DNA from: Blastococcus sp.
GTDB lineage: Bacteria > Actinomycetota > Actinomycetes > Mycobacteriales > Geodermatophilaceae
Reading direction: 5' to 3'
Assembly (NCBI GenBank): GCA_025965695.1
Contig: JAOPWM010000072.1
Location: 1 to 43,066 of the forward strand
DNA: 43,066 bases
This document shows positions 8,048-17,601 of the stretch, one piece after another (positions within the stretch are counted from its first letter, which is position 1; the number at the start of each line of letters is the position of its first letter). The translations under genes were made by a program, and so were the position numbers. A model generated the notes under the pieces. The model had not been told where the DNA came from and ran no database searches. It saw nothing but the letters and a program-made list of their open reading frames with translations.

Positions 8048-9070
8048 GTGGCGCACGACGAACGCCGCCTGGAGGTCCTCCGGGCCATCGTCCAGGACTA
8101 CGTGTCGAGCAACGACCCGGTCGGCAGCAAGGCCCTCGCCGAACGGCACGATCTCGGTGTGTCCCCGGCCACCATCCGCAACGACATGGCGGTGCTCGAG
8201 GAGCAGGGCTACATCACCCAACCGCACACCAGCGCCGGGCGGGTGCCCACCGACAAGGGCTACCGCCTCTTCGTCGACCGGCTCTCGGCGGTCAAGCCGC
8301 TGTCGATGGCCGAGCGCCGGGCGATCGAGCGGTTCCTCGACGGCGCCGTCGACCTGCACGACGTGCTCGGCCGCAGCGTGCGCCTGCTGGCCCAGCTCAC
8401 CCGCCAGGTGGCCGTGGTCCAGTACCCGGCCCTCTCGCGCAGCGCCGTCCGCCACCTCGAGGTCGTCCAGGTGGCCGCTGCCCGGCTGATGCTGGTACTG
8501 ATCACCGACACCGGCCGGGTCGAGCAGCGCGTCGTCGACTGTCCGCTGGACGTCGACGACGGGGCCGTGGCCGAGCTGCGCACGCTGCTCAACTCCGCCT
8601 TCAACGGTGTCAAACTCATCGACGCCGGCGACAAGGTGCCCGATCTCGTCGAGAGCGCCCCGCAGCACCTGCGGGGGCTGGTCGCCACGGTGAGCGCGAC
8701 GCTGATCGAGACCCTCGTCGAGCCGAGCGAGGACCGGCTGGTCATCGGTGGGACGGCGAACCTGGCCCGGGGCAACGCGCTGGACTTCCCGGGCACGGTG
8801 CGTCCACTTCTCGAGGCGTTGGAAGAACAGGTGGTCGTCCTGCGGTTGATGGCTCAGGTGGACGCGAGCACGGTGCTGGTCCGGATCGGTGAGGAGAATG
8901 CCCACGAGGCGCTCACCGGGGCCTCCTTCGTCTCCGTCGGTTACGGCAAGGCCGACCGCCCCCTGGGTGGGCTCGGCATCGTCGGTCCCACCCGCATGGA
9001 CTACCCAGGAAACATGGCCGCGGTTCGTGCCGTGGCCCGTTACGTCGGCCACCTGCTGGCCGAGAGCTGA
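8048..9070 (+). CDS. hrcA: Heat-inducible transcription repressor HrcA
   Basis: 340 residues, the usual HrcA length, from the GTG at 8048 preceded by GGGGAGG. The N-terminal winged helix reads [20 protein letters not shown] and [20 protein letters not shown], followed by the canonical [19 protein letters not shown] linker. The C-terminal part carries GNALDFPG and, near the end, [40 protein letters not shown]. HrcA represses chaperone genes through CIRCE and is kept active by GroE. The CIRCE site directly upstream and dnaJ 15 nt downstream give the standard actinobacterial hrcA-dnaJ operon. Confidence 0.97.
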   Translation: MAHDERRLEVLRAIVQDYVSSNDPVGSKALAERHDLGVSPATIRNDMAVLEEQGYITQPHTSAGRVPTDKGYRLFVDRLSAVKPLSMAERRAIERFLDGAVDLHDVLGRSVRLLAQLTRQVAVVQYPALSRSAVRHLEVVQVAAARLMLVLITDTGRVEQRVVDCPLDVDDGAVAELRTLLNSAFNGVKLIDAGDKVPDLVESAPQHLRGLVATVSATLIETLVEPSEDRLVIGGTANLARGNALDFPGTVRPLLEALEEQVVVLRLMAQVDASTVLVRIGEENAHEALTGASFVSVGYGKADRPLGGLGIVGPTRMDYPGNMAAVRAVARYVGHLLAES

Positions 9071-9085
9071 GGCTGAGACTTCTCG

Positions 9086-10219
9086 ATGGCAACGGACTAC
9101 TTCGGCGTGCTGGGCGTGGCCCGCGGTGCCAGTGACAGCGACATCAAGCGCGCCTACCGGCGCCTTGCCCGCGACCTGCACCCGGACGTCAACCCCGCCC
9201 CCGGCGCCAAGGAGCGCTTCCAGGAGGTCACCCGCGCCTACGAGGCGCTGACCGACCCGGAGAAGCGCCGCATCGTCGACCTCGGCGGTGACCCGTTCGA
9301 CAACGGCGGCGGCGGCGGGGCCGGCGGCTTCGGCGGGGCCGGCTTCGGCGGGCTCGGCGACATCATGGACGCCTTCTTCGGTGGGGCGGCGACCCGTGGG
9401 CCGCGCAGCCGCACCAGGGCCGGGCGTGACGCGCTCATCCCGATCGAGCTCGAGCTCGACGAGACCGTCTTCGGCGTCACCAAGGACCTCGCCGTCGACA
9501 CCGCCGTCCTCTGCACGATCTGCACCGGTGCCGGCACCGCGCCGGGCACGCACCCGACCACCTGCACGACCTGTGCCGGTCGTGGTGAGGTGCAGAGCGT
9601 CCAGCGGGGCTTCCTCGGCCAGGTCGTGTCCAGCCGGGTCTGCCCGACCTGCGCCGGCACCGGCCAGGTCATCCCCGAGCCATGCCCCGAGTGCGGGGGC
9701 GACGGGCGGGTCAGGTCGCGGCGCACCATCTCGGTGAAGGTGCCGGCCGGGGTCGAGGACGGCATGCGGATCCGGCTCACCGGGCAGGGTGAGGTCGGCC
9801 CGGGCGGCGGGCCCGCCGGCGACCTCTACGTGGAGATCCACGAGCGCCCGCACGACGTGTTCACCAGGGACGGTGAGGACCTGCACTGCCGGGTCACCCT
9901 GCCGATGACCTCGGCGGCCCTCGGCACCACGCTCAGCCTCAAGACCCTGGACGGGGAGGAGGACCTCGACATCCGTCCCGGCACCCAGTCCGACAGCGTG
10001 CTCACGCTGCGCGCGCACGGCGCGCCACGGCTGCGGGGTACCGGCCGGGGCAACCTTCTCGTGCACGTGGAGGTCTCGACGCCGACGCGCCTGGACCCCG
10101 AGCAGGAGAAGCTGCTGCGCGAGCTCGCCGCCCTGCGCGGCGAGGACCAGCCGGAGTCGCACCGCGAGGCGCAGGGCGGACTGTTCTCCCGGGTCCGCGA
10201 CGCGTTCAACGGACGCTGA
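9086..10219 (+). CDS. dnaJ: Molecular chaperone DnaJ (type I Hsp40)
   Basis: 377 residues. The J domain (1-70) has the HPD motif at residues 32-34 (DLHPDVNP). A Gly-rich linker ([16 protein letters not shown]) follows. Then four zinc-binding CxxCxGxG repeats occur in order: [33 protein letters not shown]. The C-terminal peptide-binding domains include [16 protein letters not shown] and [20 protein letters not shown]. It delivers unfolded clients to DnaK and stimulates its ATPase. Most actinobacteria have two DnaJ proteins; this is the hrcA-linked one (often called DnaJ2). Regulated with hrcA through CIRCE. Confidence 0.97.
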   Translation: MATDYFGVLGVARGASDSDIKRAYRRLARDLHPDVNPAPGAKERFQEVTRAYEALTDPEKRRIVDLGGDPFDNGGGGGAGGFGGAGFGGLGDIMDAFFGGAATRGPRSRTRAGRDALIPIELELDETVFGVTKDLAVDTAVLCTICTGAGTAPGTHPTTCTTCAGRGEVQSVQRGFLGQVVSSRVCPTCAGTGQVIPEPCPECGGDGRVRSRRTISVKVPAGVEDGMRIRLTGQGEVGPGGGPAGDLYVEIHERPHDVFTRDGEDLHCRVTLPMTSAALGTTLSLKTLDGEEDLDIRPGTQSDSVLTLRAHGAPRLRGTGRGNLLVHVEVSTPTRLDPEQEKLLRELAALRGEDQPESHREAQGGLFSRVRDAFNGR

Positions 10220-10220
10220 C

Positions 10221-10982
10221 ATGTCGACGTCCGACGTAGGGGTTCCGGAGCTCGACGGCGCCCCGCTGTTCCTCCTCGACGTCCTGCCGGAGACCGACGA
10301 TCTGCTGGTCGACGGCGACGAGGGCCGGCACGCCGTCGAGGTGCTGCGCCTGGCTCCCGGCGAGCAGGTCCGTGTGGGCGACGGGCACGGCGCCGTCGCC
10401 GAGGGCACCGTCGTCTCCGCGGGGCTCGACGGCCTGCGGGTGGCGGTGTCGGCGCGCTTCGAGGTGCCTGCGCAGACGCCGGAGTTCGTGCTCGTCCAGG
10501 CCCTGCCGAAGGGCGACCGGGGCCCGCTCGCGGTCGAGCTCGCCACCGAGCTCGGCGTCGACCGGATCGTGCCCTGGACGGCGGCGCGTTGCGTCACCCG
10601 CTGGCGCGACGACCGCGTCGAGAAGGGCGTGGCGAAGTGGCGCGCGACCGCGCGGGCGGCCAGTAAGCAGTCCCGCCGTCCGCGCCTCCCCGAGGTGACC
10701 GAGCCGATGTCGACCCGCGAGGTCTGCGGGCTGCTCGGCGACACCGACCTCGCCGTCGTGCTGCACGAGCGGGCGCGCCGTCCCCTCGCCGACCTGGACA
10801 TCCCGACGACCGGCACCGTCGCCGTCGTCGTCGGCCCCGAGGGAGGCCTCACCGACGGCGAGGTGGTCGCCTTCCGGGCCGCCGGTGCGCAGGCAGTTCG
10901 GCTGGGCGCCGAGGTCCTGCGCACCTCCACCGCCGGCGCCGCCGCGCTGGCGGCGCTGGCCATGCGCACCCGCTGGTCCTGA
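10221..10982 (+). CDS. rsmE: 16S rRNA (uracil(1498)-N3)-methyltransferase RsmE
   Basis: 253 residues, starting one nucleotide after the dnaJ stop. N-terminal PUA-like part (DEGRHAVEVLRLAPGEQVRVGDGHG), then the SPOUT methyltransferase region with LVQALPKGDRGPLAVE, TELGVDRIVPWTAARCVTRW, and the SAM-binding knot near the C-terminus (VAVVVGPEGGLTDGE and VRLGAEVLRTSTAGAAALA). RsmE methylates U1498 of 16S rRNA in the assembled 30S subunit. It is translationally coupled to dnaJ and a conserved neighbour of it across many bacteria. Family recognition is firm. Confidence 0.96.
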   Translation: MSTSDVGVPELDGAPLFLLDVLPETDDLLVDGDEGRHAVEVLRLAPGEQVRVGDGHGAVAEGTVVSAGLDGLRVAVSARFEVPAQTPEFVLVQALPKGDRGPLAVELATELGVDRIVPWTAARCVTRWRDDRVEKGVAKWRATARAASKQSRRPRLPEVTEPMSTREVCGLLGDTDLAVVLHERARRPLADLDIPTTGTVAVVVGPEGGLTDGEVVAFRAAGAQAVRLGAEVLRTSTAGAAALAALAMRTRWS

Positions 10983-10983
10983 C

Positions 10984-11039
10984 CACGACATTGCGGTCCT
11001 CCGGGCCGCACCATGACATCGCAACCCTCCGGGCTGCAC
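10984..11039 (+). repeat. Tandem 28-nt direct repeat, each unit a small stem-loop
   Basis: Units at 10984-11011 and 11012-11039 match at 22 of 28 positions, all six differences being transitions. Each unit holds a hairpin around a CCTCCGGG core: GCGGTCC/GGGCCGC in the first, GCAACCC/GGGCTGC in the second. It follows the rsmE stop immediately, so it may act as a terminator pair or be a dispersed intergenic repeat. Confidence 0.55.
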
Positions 11040-11090
11040 GGCCAGGAGCCGTCCCCGGCTGCGACGAGTGAGCCCGGGCACCATCTGTTC

Positions 11091-11096
11091 TAGGGT
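11091..11096 (+). promoter_or_regulatory. -10-like hexamer TAGGGT of a leaderless HIT gene promoter
   Basis: TAGGGT is followed by 6 nt and then the GTG at 11103. A start site about 7 nt after the hexamer would coincide with the start codon, as in leaderless actinobacterial mRNAs. No convincing -35 element is seen. Confidence 0.4.
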
Positions 11097-11102
11097 CTCC
11101 AC

Positions 11103-11465
11103 GTGAGCGATGACTGCCTGTTCTGCCGCATGGCCGCAGGGGAGGTCCCCGCCGACGTCGTCCACGAGACCGACCGCGTGCTGGCCTTCCGCGACATCAC
11201 CCCCCAGGCGCCGACCCACGTGCTGGTGATCCCGAAGGACCACTACGCGACCGCGGCGGCGCTGGCGGCCGCCGATGTCGGCCTGCTCGGCGAGGTCGTC
11301 GCGGCTGCGCACGCGGTGGCGATCAAGGAAGGACTGGTCAGCGACGGTGGCACCGAGCCGGGCTACCGACTGGTGACCAACACCGGACCGCAGGCCGGCC
11401 AGTCGGTGCACCACGTGCACTTCCACGTCCTCGGCGGACGCCGCATGGAGTGGCCGCCCGGCTGA
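11103..11465 (+). CDS. HIT family (histidine triad) nucleotide-binding protein
   Basis: 120 residues from GTG 11103. It starts CLFCRMAAGEVPADVVHETD, includes HVLVIPKDHYAT, and ends with the triad QSVHHVHFHVLGGRRMEWPPG (H-x-H-x-H). Length and end are those of HINT-type purine nucleoside phosphoramidases. These hydrolyse AMP-linked substrates; the physiological substrate in bacteria is unclear. The CxxC near the N-terminus may bind zinc. It occupies the usual slot between rsmE and phoH. No Shine-Dalgarno sequence is seen, in keeping with a leaderless message. Confidence 0.95.
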   Translation: MSDDCLFCRMAAGEVPADVVHETDRVLAFRDITPQAPTHVLVIPKDHYATAAALAAADVGLLGEVVAAAHAVAIKEGLVSDGGTEPGYRLVTNTGPQAGQSVHHVHFHVLGGRRMEWPPG

Positions 11466-11483
11466 GCCGACTCGGGACGGCGG

Positions 11484-11495
11484 AAATGGCCATTT
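11484..11495. repeat. 12-bp perfect palindrome AAATGGCCATTT
   Basis: A self-complementary 12-mer between the HIT gene and the following crotonase gene, embedded in GGCGG...TTGGCCGC. It is a rare AT-containing block in this GC-rich intergenic stretch. It could be a regulator site or terminator stem. Confidence 0.4.
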
Positions 11496-11531
11496 TGGCC
11501 GCTGCGCCGCGCGGGTGACAGGGTGAGTTCC

Positions 11532-12353
11532 ATGACCGAGAGCGCTGCGCCCGTCCGGATCGAGCGGGACGGCGATGTCGCCGTCGTCGTCCTGGACAGC
11601 CCGCCCCTGAACCTGTTCACCCCGGCGGTGTTCGACGCGCTGGAGGAAGTGACGGGTGAGCTGGTCGGCCTGACCGACCCGGCGCGCGACGACCGCGCCC
11701 GCGCCCTCCTGTTCGAGGCGCGCGGCAAGGTCGTCTCCGGCGGGGTCGACGTCACCTTCTTCCGCGACATCGCCGAGGGCCCCGAGCCGGCGCAGCGGGG
11801 GGCTGACCTCTGGGCCCGGCTGCTGAGGGTGGCGCAGACGGTCGAGGACCTGCCGGTGCCCACCGTCTTCGCCGCCCACGGGCTCTGCCTCACCGCGGCC
11901 TTCGAGCTGGCCCTGGCCTGCGACATCCTGCTGGCCGGTGAGAAGGCGTCGTTCGGGCTGGTGGAGATCGTCGTCGGGCTCACACCGTCGATGGGTGGGC
12001 CGCAGCGGCTGGCCGAGCGGGCCGGTCCCGCGCGGGCGAAGGAGCTGATCTTCACCGGCGAGCGGTACAAGGCCGACGTGCTGGAGCGCTGGAACGTGGT
12101 CAACCGGGTGCTTCCCGATGACGGCTTCGCCGAGGCCGCGCGTGCGTACGCCCACCGGGTCGCCGCGGGCCCGACGGTCGCCCACGCGGCGACCAAGCGG
12201 CTCGTCGCGGCTTCGGTGCGCGACGGCGCCCGGGCGGCAGACGCGCTGGTGCCCGAGGTGTCCGGAGCGCTCTTCGACACCGCCGACCTCCGTGGCGCCG
12301 TGGCCTCCTTCCTGTCCGACGGCCCCGGGAAGGCGACGTACTCGGGGCGGTGA
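11532..12353 (+). CDS. Enoyl-CoA hydratase/isomerase family protein
   Basis: 273 residues from ATG 11532 (a GTG three codons earlier is possible). Crotonase fold: VAVVVLDSPPLNLFTP, then GKVVSGGVDVTFF (first oxyanion-hole segment), then AAHGLCLTAAFELALACDIL (second oxyanion-hole segment) and FGLVEIVVGLTPSMGGPQRL with the Glu expected as the catalytic acid/base. The usual A-D-hydrophobic-x in the first loop is V-D-V-T, and GGG in the second is LCL, so substrate use may be unusual. It lies between the HIT gene and phoH, a slot where mycobacteria have no crotonase. Specificity is unknown. Confidence 0.88.
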   Translation: MTESAAPVRIERDGDVAVVVLDSPPLNLFTPAVFDALEEVTGELVGLTDPARDDRARALLFEARGKVVSGGVDVTFFRDIAEGPEPAQRGADLWARLLRVAQTVEDLPVPTVFAAHGLCLTAAFELALACDILLAGEKASFGLVEIVVGLTPSMGGPQRLAERAGPARAKELIFTGERYKADVLERWNVVNRVLPDDGFAEAARAYAHRVAAGPTVAHAATKRLVAASVRDGARAADALVPEVSGALFDTADLRGAVASFLSDGPGKATYSGR

Positions 12354-12402
12354 CCCTGCTGACCCATGGAGTGAAGCCGCGATTCGGGGGTGCGGGCGCG
12401 GG

Positions 12403-12408
12403 TAGACT
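12403..12408 (+). promoter_or_regulatory. -10-like hexamer TAGACT upstream of phoH
   Basis: TAGACT lies 12 nt before the ATG at 12421, which would give a leader of only about five nucleotides. No clear -35 element. Confidence 0.35.
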
Positions 12409-12420
12409 CGACAGGTCCAC

Positions 12421-13605
12421 ATGTTCCGTTCAGGAAGGCAGGGTCGAGGGTTCTTGCCCGACACCGCCCCAGGCGTGCCCGTGGCTGATGGCAGTGCGTC
12501 CCGAGAGGCCTCGGCGCGCGCCGCGGCTCAGGACGCTGCCTCCCCGCACACGCCTGTCCAGTCCGCCGCCGGCACCCCCGCCGCAGTCCGGACCACCATC
12601 ACCGTTCCCGACTCCGTCTCCATGGTCGCCCTGCTGGGCTCGGCCGACGAGCTCCTCCGCCTGGTCGAGGCGGAGGTCGACGCCGACGTCCACGTGCGCG
12701 GCAACGAGATCGCCATCACCGGGCTGCCGGCCGACAACGCCTTCGCCGTCAGCGTCTTCGACGAGCTCATCGCTCTGCTGGGCACGCGGCAGGAGCTGCG
12801 CCCGGACTCGGTGCGCCGGGTCATCGAGATGCTGCGCAGCGGCGGCTCCGAGCGGCCCGCCGACGTGCTCAGCCTCGACATCATCAGCCGCCGGGGCCGC
12901 ACGATCCGGCCCAAGACGCTGAACCAGAAGCGCTACGTCGACGCGATCGACACGAACACGATCGTCTTCGGCATCGGCCCTGCCGGTACCGGCAAGACGT
13001 ATCTGGCCATGGCCAAGGCCGTCCAGTCGCTGCAGACCAAGCAGGTCAACCGGATCATCCTGACCCGCCCGGCTGTCGAGGCCGGTGAGCGCCTCGGGTA
13101 CCTGCCCGGCACGCTCTCGGAGAAGATCGACCCCTACCTGAGGCCGCTCTACGACGCGCTGCACGACATGGTCGACCCCGAGTCGATTCCGCGGCTCATG
13201 GCCGCCGGGACGATCGAGGTCGCCCCGCTGGCCTACATGCGCGGGCGCACCCTCAACGACGCGTTCGTGATCCTCGACGAGGCCCAGAACACCACTGCCG
13301 AGCAGATGAAGATGTTCCTCACCCGGCTCGGCTTCGGCTCCAAGATCGTCGTCACGGGGGACATCACGCAGGTCGACCTCCCCGGCGGCGCCCAGAGCGG
13401 GCTGCGGATCGTCCGTGACATCCTCGGCGGCATCGAGGACGTCCACTTCTCCAACCTGACCAGCGCCGACGTCGTCCGTCACCGCCTGGTGGGGGACATC
13501 GTCGACGCCTACGAGCGCTGGGACGCCACCCGGCAGCCCGCACCCGCCCGACCGGCCGCTGGCGCGCCGGTCCGGACGTCCCGACCGCGCCGGCAGGGGA
13601 GCTGA
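12421..13605 (+). CDS. phoH: PhoH family ATPase
   Basis: 394 residues from ATG 12421; a GTG at 12481 is an alternative that would drop a low-complexity Ala/Pro-rich leader. An N-terminal KH-like region (residues 60-130) precedes the PhoH ATPase domain: [19 protein letters not shown] (Walker A), [38 protein letters not shown] (Walker B) and [20 protein letters not shown]. The C-terminal tail is basic and Pro/Ala-rich. PhoH proteins are RNA-associated ATPases related to the N-terminal helicase core. Linked here to ybeY (endoribonuclease) and era, a conserved ribosome-maturation cluster. Confidence 0.95.
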   Translation: MFRSGRQGRGFLPDTAPGVPVADGSASREASARAAAQDAASPHTPVQSAAGTPAAVRTTITVPDSVSMVALLGSADELLRLVEAEVDADVHVRGNEIAITGLPADNAFAVSVFDELIALLGTRQELRPDSVRRVIEMLRSGGSERPADVLSLDIISRRGRTIRPKTLNQKRYVDAIDTNTIVFGIGPAGTGKTYLAMAKAVQSLQTKQVNRIILTRPAVEAGERLGYLPGTLSEKIDPYLRPLYDALHDMVDPESIPRLMAAGTIEVAPLAYMRGRTLNDAFVILDEAQNTTAEQMKMFLTRLGFGSKIVVTGDITQVDLPGGAQSGLRIVRDILGGIEDVHFSNLTSADVVRHRLVGDIVDAYERWDATRQPAPARPAAGAPVRTSRPRRQGS

Positions 13606-13610
13606 CCGGC

Positions 13611-14114
13611 GTGCCCGTCGAGGTGGCCAACGAGTCCGAGATCGCCGTCGACGAGGCCGAACTGGCCGGTATCTGCCGCTTCGTGCTCGGCGAGATGCAG
13701 GTCAACCCGATGGCCGAGCTGTCGGTGCTCTGCGTGGACGTGGAGTACATGAGCAGCCTGCACGAGCGCTGGATGGGGGAGAAAGGCCCGACCGACGTCC
13801 TGGCGTTCCCCATGGACGAGCTGGACACGGGCCGTCCCGACGACCCCGACCCGGGCCCGGCACTGCTCGGGGACGTCGTCCTCTGCCCCGCCGTCGCCGT
13901 CCGTCAGGCCCGTGCCGCGGGCCATTCGATGGACGACGAACTGCTCCTGCTGGCCACGCACGGCGTGCTGCACCTCCTCGGGTACGACCACATGGAGCCC
14001 GATGAGGAGAAGGAGATGTTCGGTCTCCAGCAGAAGCTCATCGAGGGCTGGCGGTCCGCGCCGCGGGAGCCCGTGACCGGCGAGCCGGCCGGTCGGGAGT
14101 CGGGTCCTCGATGA
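13611..14114 (+). CDS. ybeY: Endoribonuclease YbeY
   Basis: 167 residues from GTG 13611, five nt after phoH. The zinc motif is [11 protein letters not shown] (HxxxHxxxxxH), preceded by [18 protein letters not shown], both diagnostic. YbeY takes part in 16S rRNA 3'-end maturation and 70S quality control. The C-terminal 20 residues are a variable acidic/basic tail. It overlaps the next gene by 4 nt (ATGA), indicating translational coupling. Confidence 0.97.
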   Translation: MPVEVANESEIAVDEAELAGICRFVLGEMQVNPMAELSVLCVDVEYMSSLHERWMGEKGPTDVLAFPMDELDTGRPDDPDPGPALLGDVVLCPAVAVRQARAAGHSMDDELLLLATHGVLHLLGYDHMEPDEEKEMFGLQQKLIEGWRSAPREPVTGEPAGRESGPR

Positions 14115-15466
14115 GCTCCGGAGCGATCACTCTGCTCGTGATCGCGATCTGCCTCGTCCCGCTGGCCGGCATCTTCGCCGCCATGGACGCTGCGCTGCAG
14201 CGGGTCTCGAAGGCGCGCGTCGAGGAGATGCGCCGTGAGGGCGTCAAGCGCGCCACCTCGCTGGAAGAGGTCGTGGTCGAGCGGGCCCGGCACGTGGCCC
14301 TGCTGCTCCTGCTCAGGATCGTCTGCGAGACCCTCGCGGCCGTCCTGGTCACCGTCCTCCTCTACAACGTGTGGGGGAGTGGCTGGAAGACGGTGCTCAC
14401 CTCCGCCGGCGTGATGATCGTGGTCAGCTACGTCCTCGTCGGCGTCGGCCCGCGGACCCTGGGACGGCAGCACGCCTACGGGGTCGCGCTGGCCACCGCG
14501 GGCGTCGTGAAGCTGCTGGGCCGGGTGCTCGGACCGGTGGCGACGCTGCTGATCCTGGTCGGCAACATGCTCACGCCGGGCCGCGGTTTCCGCGACGGCC
14601 CCTTCTCCTCCGAGGTCGAGCTGCGCGAACTGGTCGACATGGCCGAGGAGCGCGGCGTCGTGGAGTCCGGCGAGCGCAACATGATCCACTCGGTGTTCGA
14701 GCTGGGCGACACCATCGCCCGCGAGGTCATGGTTCCCCGCACCGATGTCGTCTGGATAGAGCGCACCAAGACCGTGCGCCAGGCGCTGGCGCTCGCGCTG
14801 CGCAGCGGCTTCAGCCGCCTACCGGTCATCGGCGAGAACGTCGACGACGTCGTCGGGGTCGTCTACCTCAAGGACCTCGTCCGCCGGTCGCAGAACGGTT
14901 CCGACGCCCGTGGCCCCCGGGTCGAGGAGGTCATGCGCCCGCCGACGTTCGTGCCGGAGTCCAAGCCGGTCGACGAGTTGCTGCGCGACATGCAGGCCCA
15001 GCGCATCCACATCGCGATCGTGGTCGACGAGTACGGCGGATTCGCCGGCCTGGTCACCATCGAGGACATCCTCGAGGAGATCGTCGGGGAGATCGCCGAC
15101 GAGCACGACGCCTTCCAGCGGCCCCCGGTCGAGGAGCTGCCGGACGGCTCGATGCGGGTTACCGCCCGGCTGCCGGTCGACGACCTCGCGGAGCTGTTCG
15201 ATGTCGAACTGCCCGAGGACGACGACGTCGAGACCGTCGGCGGCCTGCTCGCCCGCGCACTGGGTCGGGTGCCCATCGAGGGCGCCTCGGCCGAGGTCGG
15301 CGGGCTGAAGCTGGTGGCCGAGAGCCGCGGCGGGCGCCGCAACCAGATCGACACCCTCCTGGTGTGCCGGGTGCAGGAGCCGTCGGAGAACGGCACCGAG
15401 GAGTCCCGCGGTTCCTCCGGACGGGGGGCCACCCGCGCCGAGGAGCCGGCCCCCGTGGAAGGCTGA
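14111..15466 (+). CDS. CNNM/CorC-type membrane protein (DUF21, two CBS domains, CorC_HlyC domain)
   Basis: 451 residues. Residues 1-150 hold three to four membrane helices of the DUF21 domain ([64 protein letters not shown]). Two CBS repeats follow ([18 protein letters not shown] ... [20 protein letters not shown]) with [20 protein letters not shown] between CBS and tail. The C-terminal CorC_HlyC domain has [17 protein letters not shown] and [16 protein letters not shown]. Such proteins are linked to Mg2+/Co2+ efflux; 'hemolysin' is an old label. The Ser/Glu-rich last 40 residues are variable. Confidence 0.93.
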   Translation: MSSGAITLLVIAICLVPLAGIFAAMDAALQRVSKARVEEMRREGVKRATSLEEVVVERARHVALLLLLRIVCETLAAVLVTVLLYNVWGSGWKTVLTSAGVMIVVSYVLVGVGPRTLGRQHAYGVALATAGVVKLLGRVLGPVATLLILVGNMLTPGRGFRDGPFSSEVELRELVDMAEERGVVESGERNMIHSVFELGDTIAREVMVPRTDVVWIERTKTVRQALALALRSGFSRLPVIGENVDDVVGVVYLKDLVRRSQNGSDARGPRVEEVMRPPTFVPESKPVDELLRDMQAQRIHIAIVVDEYGGFAGLVTIEDILEEIVGEIADEHDAFQRPPVEELPDGSMRVTARLPVDDLAELFDVELPEDDDVETVGGLLARALGRVPIEGASAEVGGLKLVAESRGGRRNQIDTLLVCRVQEPSENGTEESRGSSGRGATRAEEPAPVEG

Positions 15467-15472
15467 CGCCCC

Positions 15473-15805
15473 GTGTCGGATCTTCAGCCCGAGGACGCCA
15501 AGCTCGTCACGCTCGCCCGATCGGCCCGCGGCCGCACCGGTGCCGCTGAGGGCGCGGCCGTGCGCGACACCGACGGCCGCACCTACCTCGCCGCCACCGT
15601 GTCCTTGCCCTCGCTGAAGCTCTCCGCGCTGCAGGCCGCTGTGGCGGCCGCCGTGTCCAGCGGAGTGGAGGGTCTCGAGGCCGCTGCGGTCGTGTCGGCC
15701 TCCGACGCGGTGGAGCAGGAGGGTCTGGCTGCGGTGCGCGACCTCGCGCCGTCCGCACCGGTGCACCTGGCCGCCCCCGACGGGAGCGTGCGGACCACCG
15801 TCTGA
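15473..15805 (+). CDS. Cytidine-deaminase-like protein lacking the zinc-site residues
   Basis: 110 residues from GTG 15473. The order CBS protein - this gene - era matches the mycobacterial Rv2366c-Rv2365c-era arrangement. It aligns by eye with the cytidine deaminase fold (ARGRTGAAEGAAVRDTDGRTYLAATV ... LSALQAAVAAAVSSG). Where an active enzyme has C/H-A-E, this has S-A-L, and the later P-C-x-x-C is absent; there is no cysteine at all. It is therefore probably not a deaminase. A structural or regulatory role in the era/ybeY cluster is possible but speculative. Confidence 0.8.
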   Translation: MSDLQPEDAKLVTLARSARGRTGAAEGAAVRDTDGRTYLAATVSLPSLKLSALQAAVAAAVSSGVEGLEAAAVVSASDAVEQEGLAAVRDLAPSAPVHLAAPDGSVRTTV

Positions 15806-15937
15806 GCGTGCTGGTCGCGATCCTGGGCTGCCCGGACCTGCAGGGGACCCTGCTCGCCCTGCGCCTGTGCTGCCATCCCCACGATCGCCTCAGCCGGTTG
15901 CAGCGGATCCGTCGCACGGCGGTGGGAGACTGAGGCC

Positions 15938-16855
15938 GTGAGCAGCCCCGAGCAGTCGCCGCACCGCAGCGGCTTCGTCGCCCTGGTGGGCCGCCCCAAC
16001 GCCGGGAAGACGACGCTGACCAACGCGCTGGTCGGCGAAAAGGTCGGCATCGTCAGCAACCGTCCGCAGACCACCCGGCACGCCATCCGCGGGGTGGTGC
16101 ACAAGCCTGGCGGGCAGATCGTCCTGGTCGACACCCCGGGGCTGCACAAGCCGAAGAGCCTGCTGGGGAAACGGCTCAACGACGTCGTCCGCGACACCCT
16201 GTCCGACGTCGACGTCATCGTGTTCTGCATCCCGGCCGACCAGCCCGTGGGTACCGGTGACGCCTTCATCGCCCGTCAGCTGCGTGAGGTGCGGGCGCCG
16301 ATCGTCCTGGTGGTCACCAAGACCGACGCGGCGTCCAAGAAGCAGGTCGCCGAGCAGCTCATGGCCGCCAGCCGGCTGGTCGAGGCGGCCGAGGTGGTGC
16401 CGGTCAGCGCCGTCAACGGCGACCAGGTGCAGCTGCTGGAGGATCTGCTGATCGGCCTGCTGCCGGAGGGGCCGCCGCTGTACCCGGAGGAGCAGACCAC
16501 CGATGAGGACACCGAGCGTCAGATCGCCGAGCTGATCCGCGAGGCCGCACTGGAGAAGGTGCGCCAGGAAGTGCCGCACTCCCTCGCGGTCACCATCGAG
16601 GAGATGGTCCGCCGCCCGGACCCGAAGCGGACGGGCGGCGAGCTGATCGAGGTGCACGCGCTGCTGCACGTCGAGCGGAACAGCCAGAAGCCGATGCTGC
16701 TCGGCACGGGTGGGCAGATCATCAAGGCGATCGGCAGCGAGGCGCGGGTCGGCATGGAGGCCCTGCTCGGTGCCCGGGTACACCTGGAACTGCACGTCAC
16801 GGTGCTGGGCGAGTGGCAGGACGACCCGAAGAAGCTCAACCGGCTGGGCTACTGA
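15938..16855 (+). CDS. era: GTPase Era
   Basis: 305 residues from GTG 15938. G1 GRPNAGKT at residues 18-25, switch region [13 protein letters not shown]3 [14 protein letters not shown]4 TKTD, G5 SAVNG. The C-terminal KH domain includes [20 protein letters not shown] and [20 protein letters not shown]. Era binds the 3' end of 16S rRNA and couples 30S assembly to growth. It overlaps recO by one base (TGATG). Confidence 0.98.
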   Translation: MSSPEQSPHRSGFVALVGRPNAGKTTLTNALVGEKVGIVSNRPQTTRHAIRGVVHKPGGQIVLVDTPGLHKPKSLLGKRLNDVVRDTLSDVDVIVFCIPADQPVGTGDAFIARQLREVRAPIVLVVTKTDAASKKQVAEQLMAASRLVEAAEVVPVSAVNGDQVQLLEDLLIGLLPEGPPLYPEEQTTDEDTERQIAELIREAALEKVRQEVPHSLAVTIEEMVRRPDPKRTGGELIEVHALLHVERNSQKPMLLGTGGQIIKAIGSEARVGMEALLGARVHLELHVTVLGEWQDDPKKLNRLGY

Positions 16856-17601
16856 TGTCGGGCACGCCGAAAGCGCTGTACCGCGACGAGGGTGTCGTGC
16901 TGCGCACCCAGAAGCTGGGCGAGGCCGACCGGATCATCACCGTGCTCACCCGCAGGCACGGCAAGGTTCGGGCGGTCGCCAAGGGCGTGCGCCGCACCAA
17001 GAGCAAGTTCGGTTCGCGGCTGGAGCCGTTCAGCCACGTCGACCTGCAGCTCTACACCGGCCGCAACCTCGACATCGTCAGCCAGGCGGAGTCGATCCGC
17101 TCCTACGGCAACGACGTCGTCGACGACTACCCGGCCTACACGGCCGGCACCGCGGTGCTCGAGACCGCCGACCGGCTCACGGCCGAGGAACGCGAGCCGT
17201 CACTCCGGCTGTTCCTGCTGGTCATCGGTGCCATGCGGTCGCTGGCCGATCGCACGCACCCCGCCGGGCTTGTGCTCGACGCCTTCCTCATCCGCGCGAT
17301 GTCGGTCGCGGGCTGGGAACCGGCGCTGTCGGGGTGCGCGCGCTGCGGTGAGGAGGGGCCGCACCGGCACTTCTCCGTGCCGGCCGGTGGCATGGTCTGT
17401 CCGGCCTGCCGGCCGACCGGTTCGTCGATGCCCAGCCCGGTGACCATCGAGCTGCTCGACGCACTGCTCACCGGTGACTGGGAGCGCGCCGAGGCCAGTC
17501 AGGGCATCAACCGGCGCGAGGGCAGCGGGCTGGTCGCGGCGCTGCTGCAGTGGCACCTGGAGCGTGGACTGCGGTCCCTGGCCCTGGTCGACCGGTCGTG
17601 A
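16855..17601 (+). CDS. recO: DNA repair protein RecO
   Basis: 248 residues from the ATG at 16855 that shares its A with the era stop. N-terminal OB fold: [60 protein letters not shown] zinc-finger-like pair CARCGEEGP ... CPACRP sits near residue 160-185. RecO loads RecA onto SSB-coated DNA together with RecR. The order era-recO-uppS is conserved in Actinobacteria. Its stop overlaps the next gene's GTG. Confidence 0.96.
   Translation: MSGTPKALYRDEGVVLRTQKLGEADRIITVLTRRHGKVRAVAKGVRRTKSKFGSRLEPFSHVDLQLYTGRNLDIVSQAESIRSYGNDVVDDYPAYTAGTAVLETADRLTAEEREPSLRLFLLVIGAMRSLADRTHPAGLVLDAFLIRAMSVAGWEPALSGCARCGEEGPHRHFSVPAGGMVCPACRPTGSSMPSPVTIELLDALLTGDWERAEASQGINRREGSGLVAALLQWHLERGLRSLALVDRS

Noticed and set aside
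7439-11014. Open frame of 1191 codons on the reverse strand across hrcA, dnaJ and rsmE
   Set aside because: It is an antisense shadow produced by high GC at third positions; only its last 125 codons (7439-7816) form a real gene.
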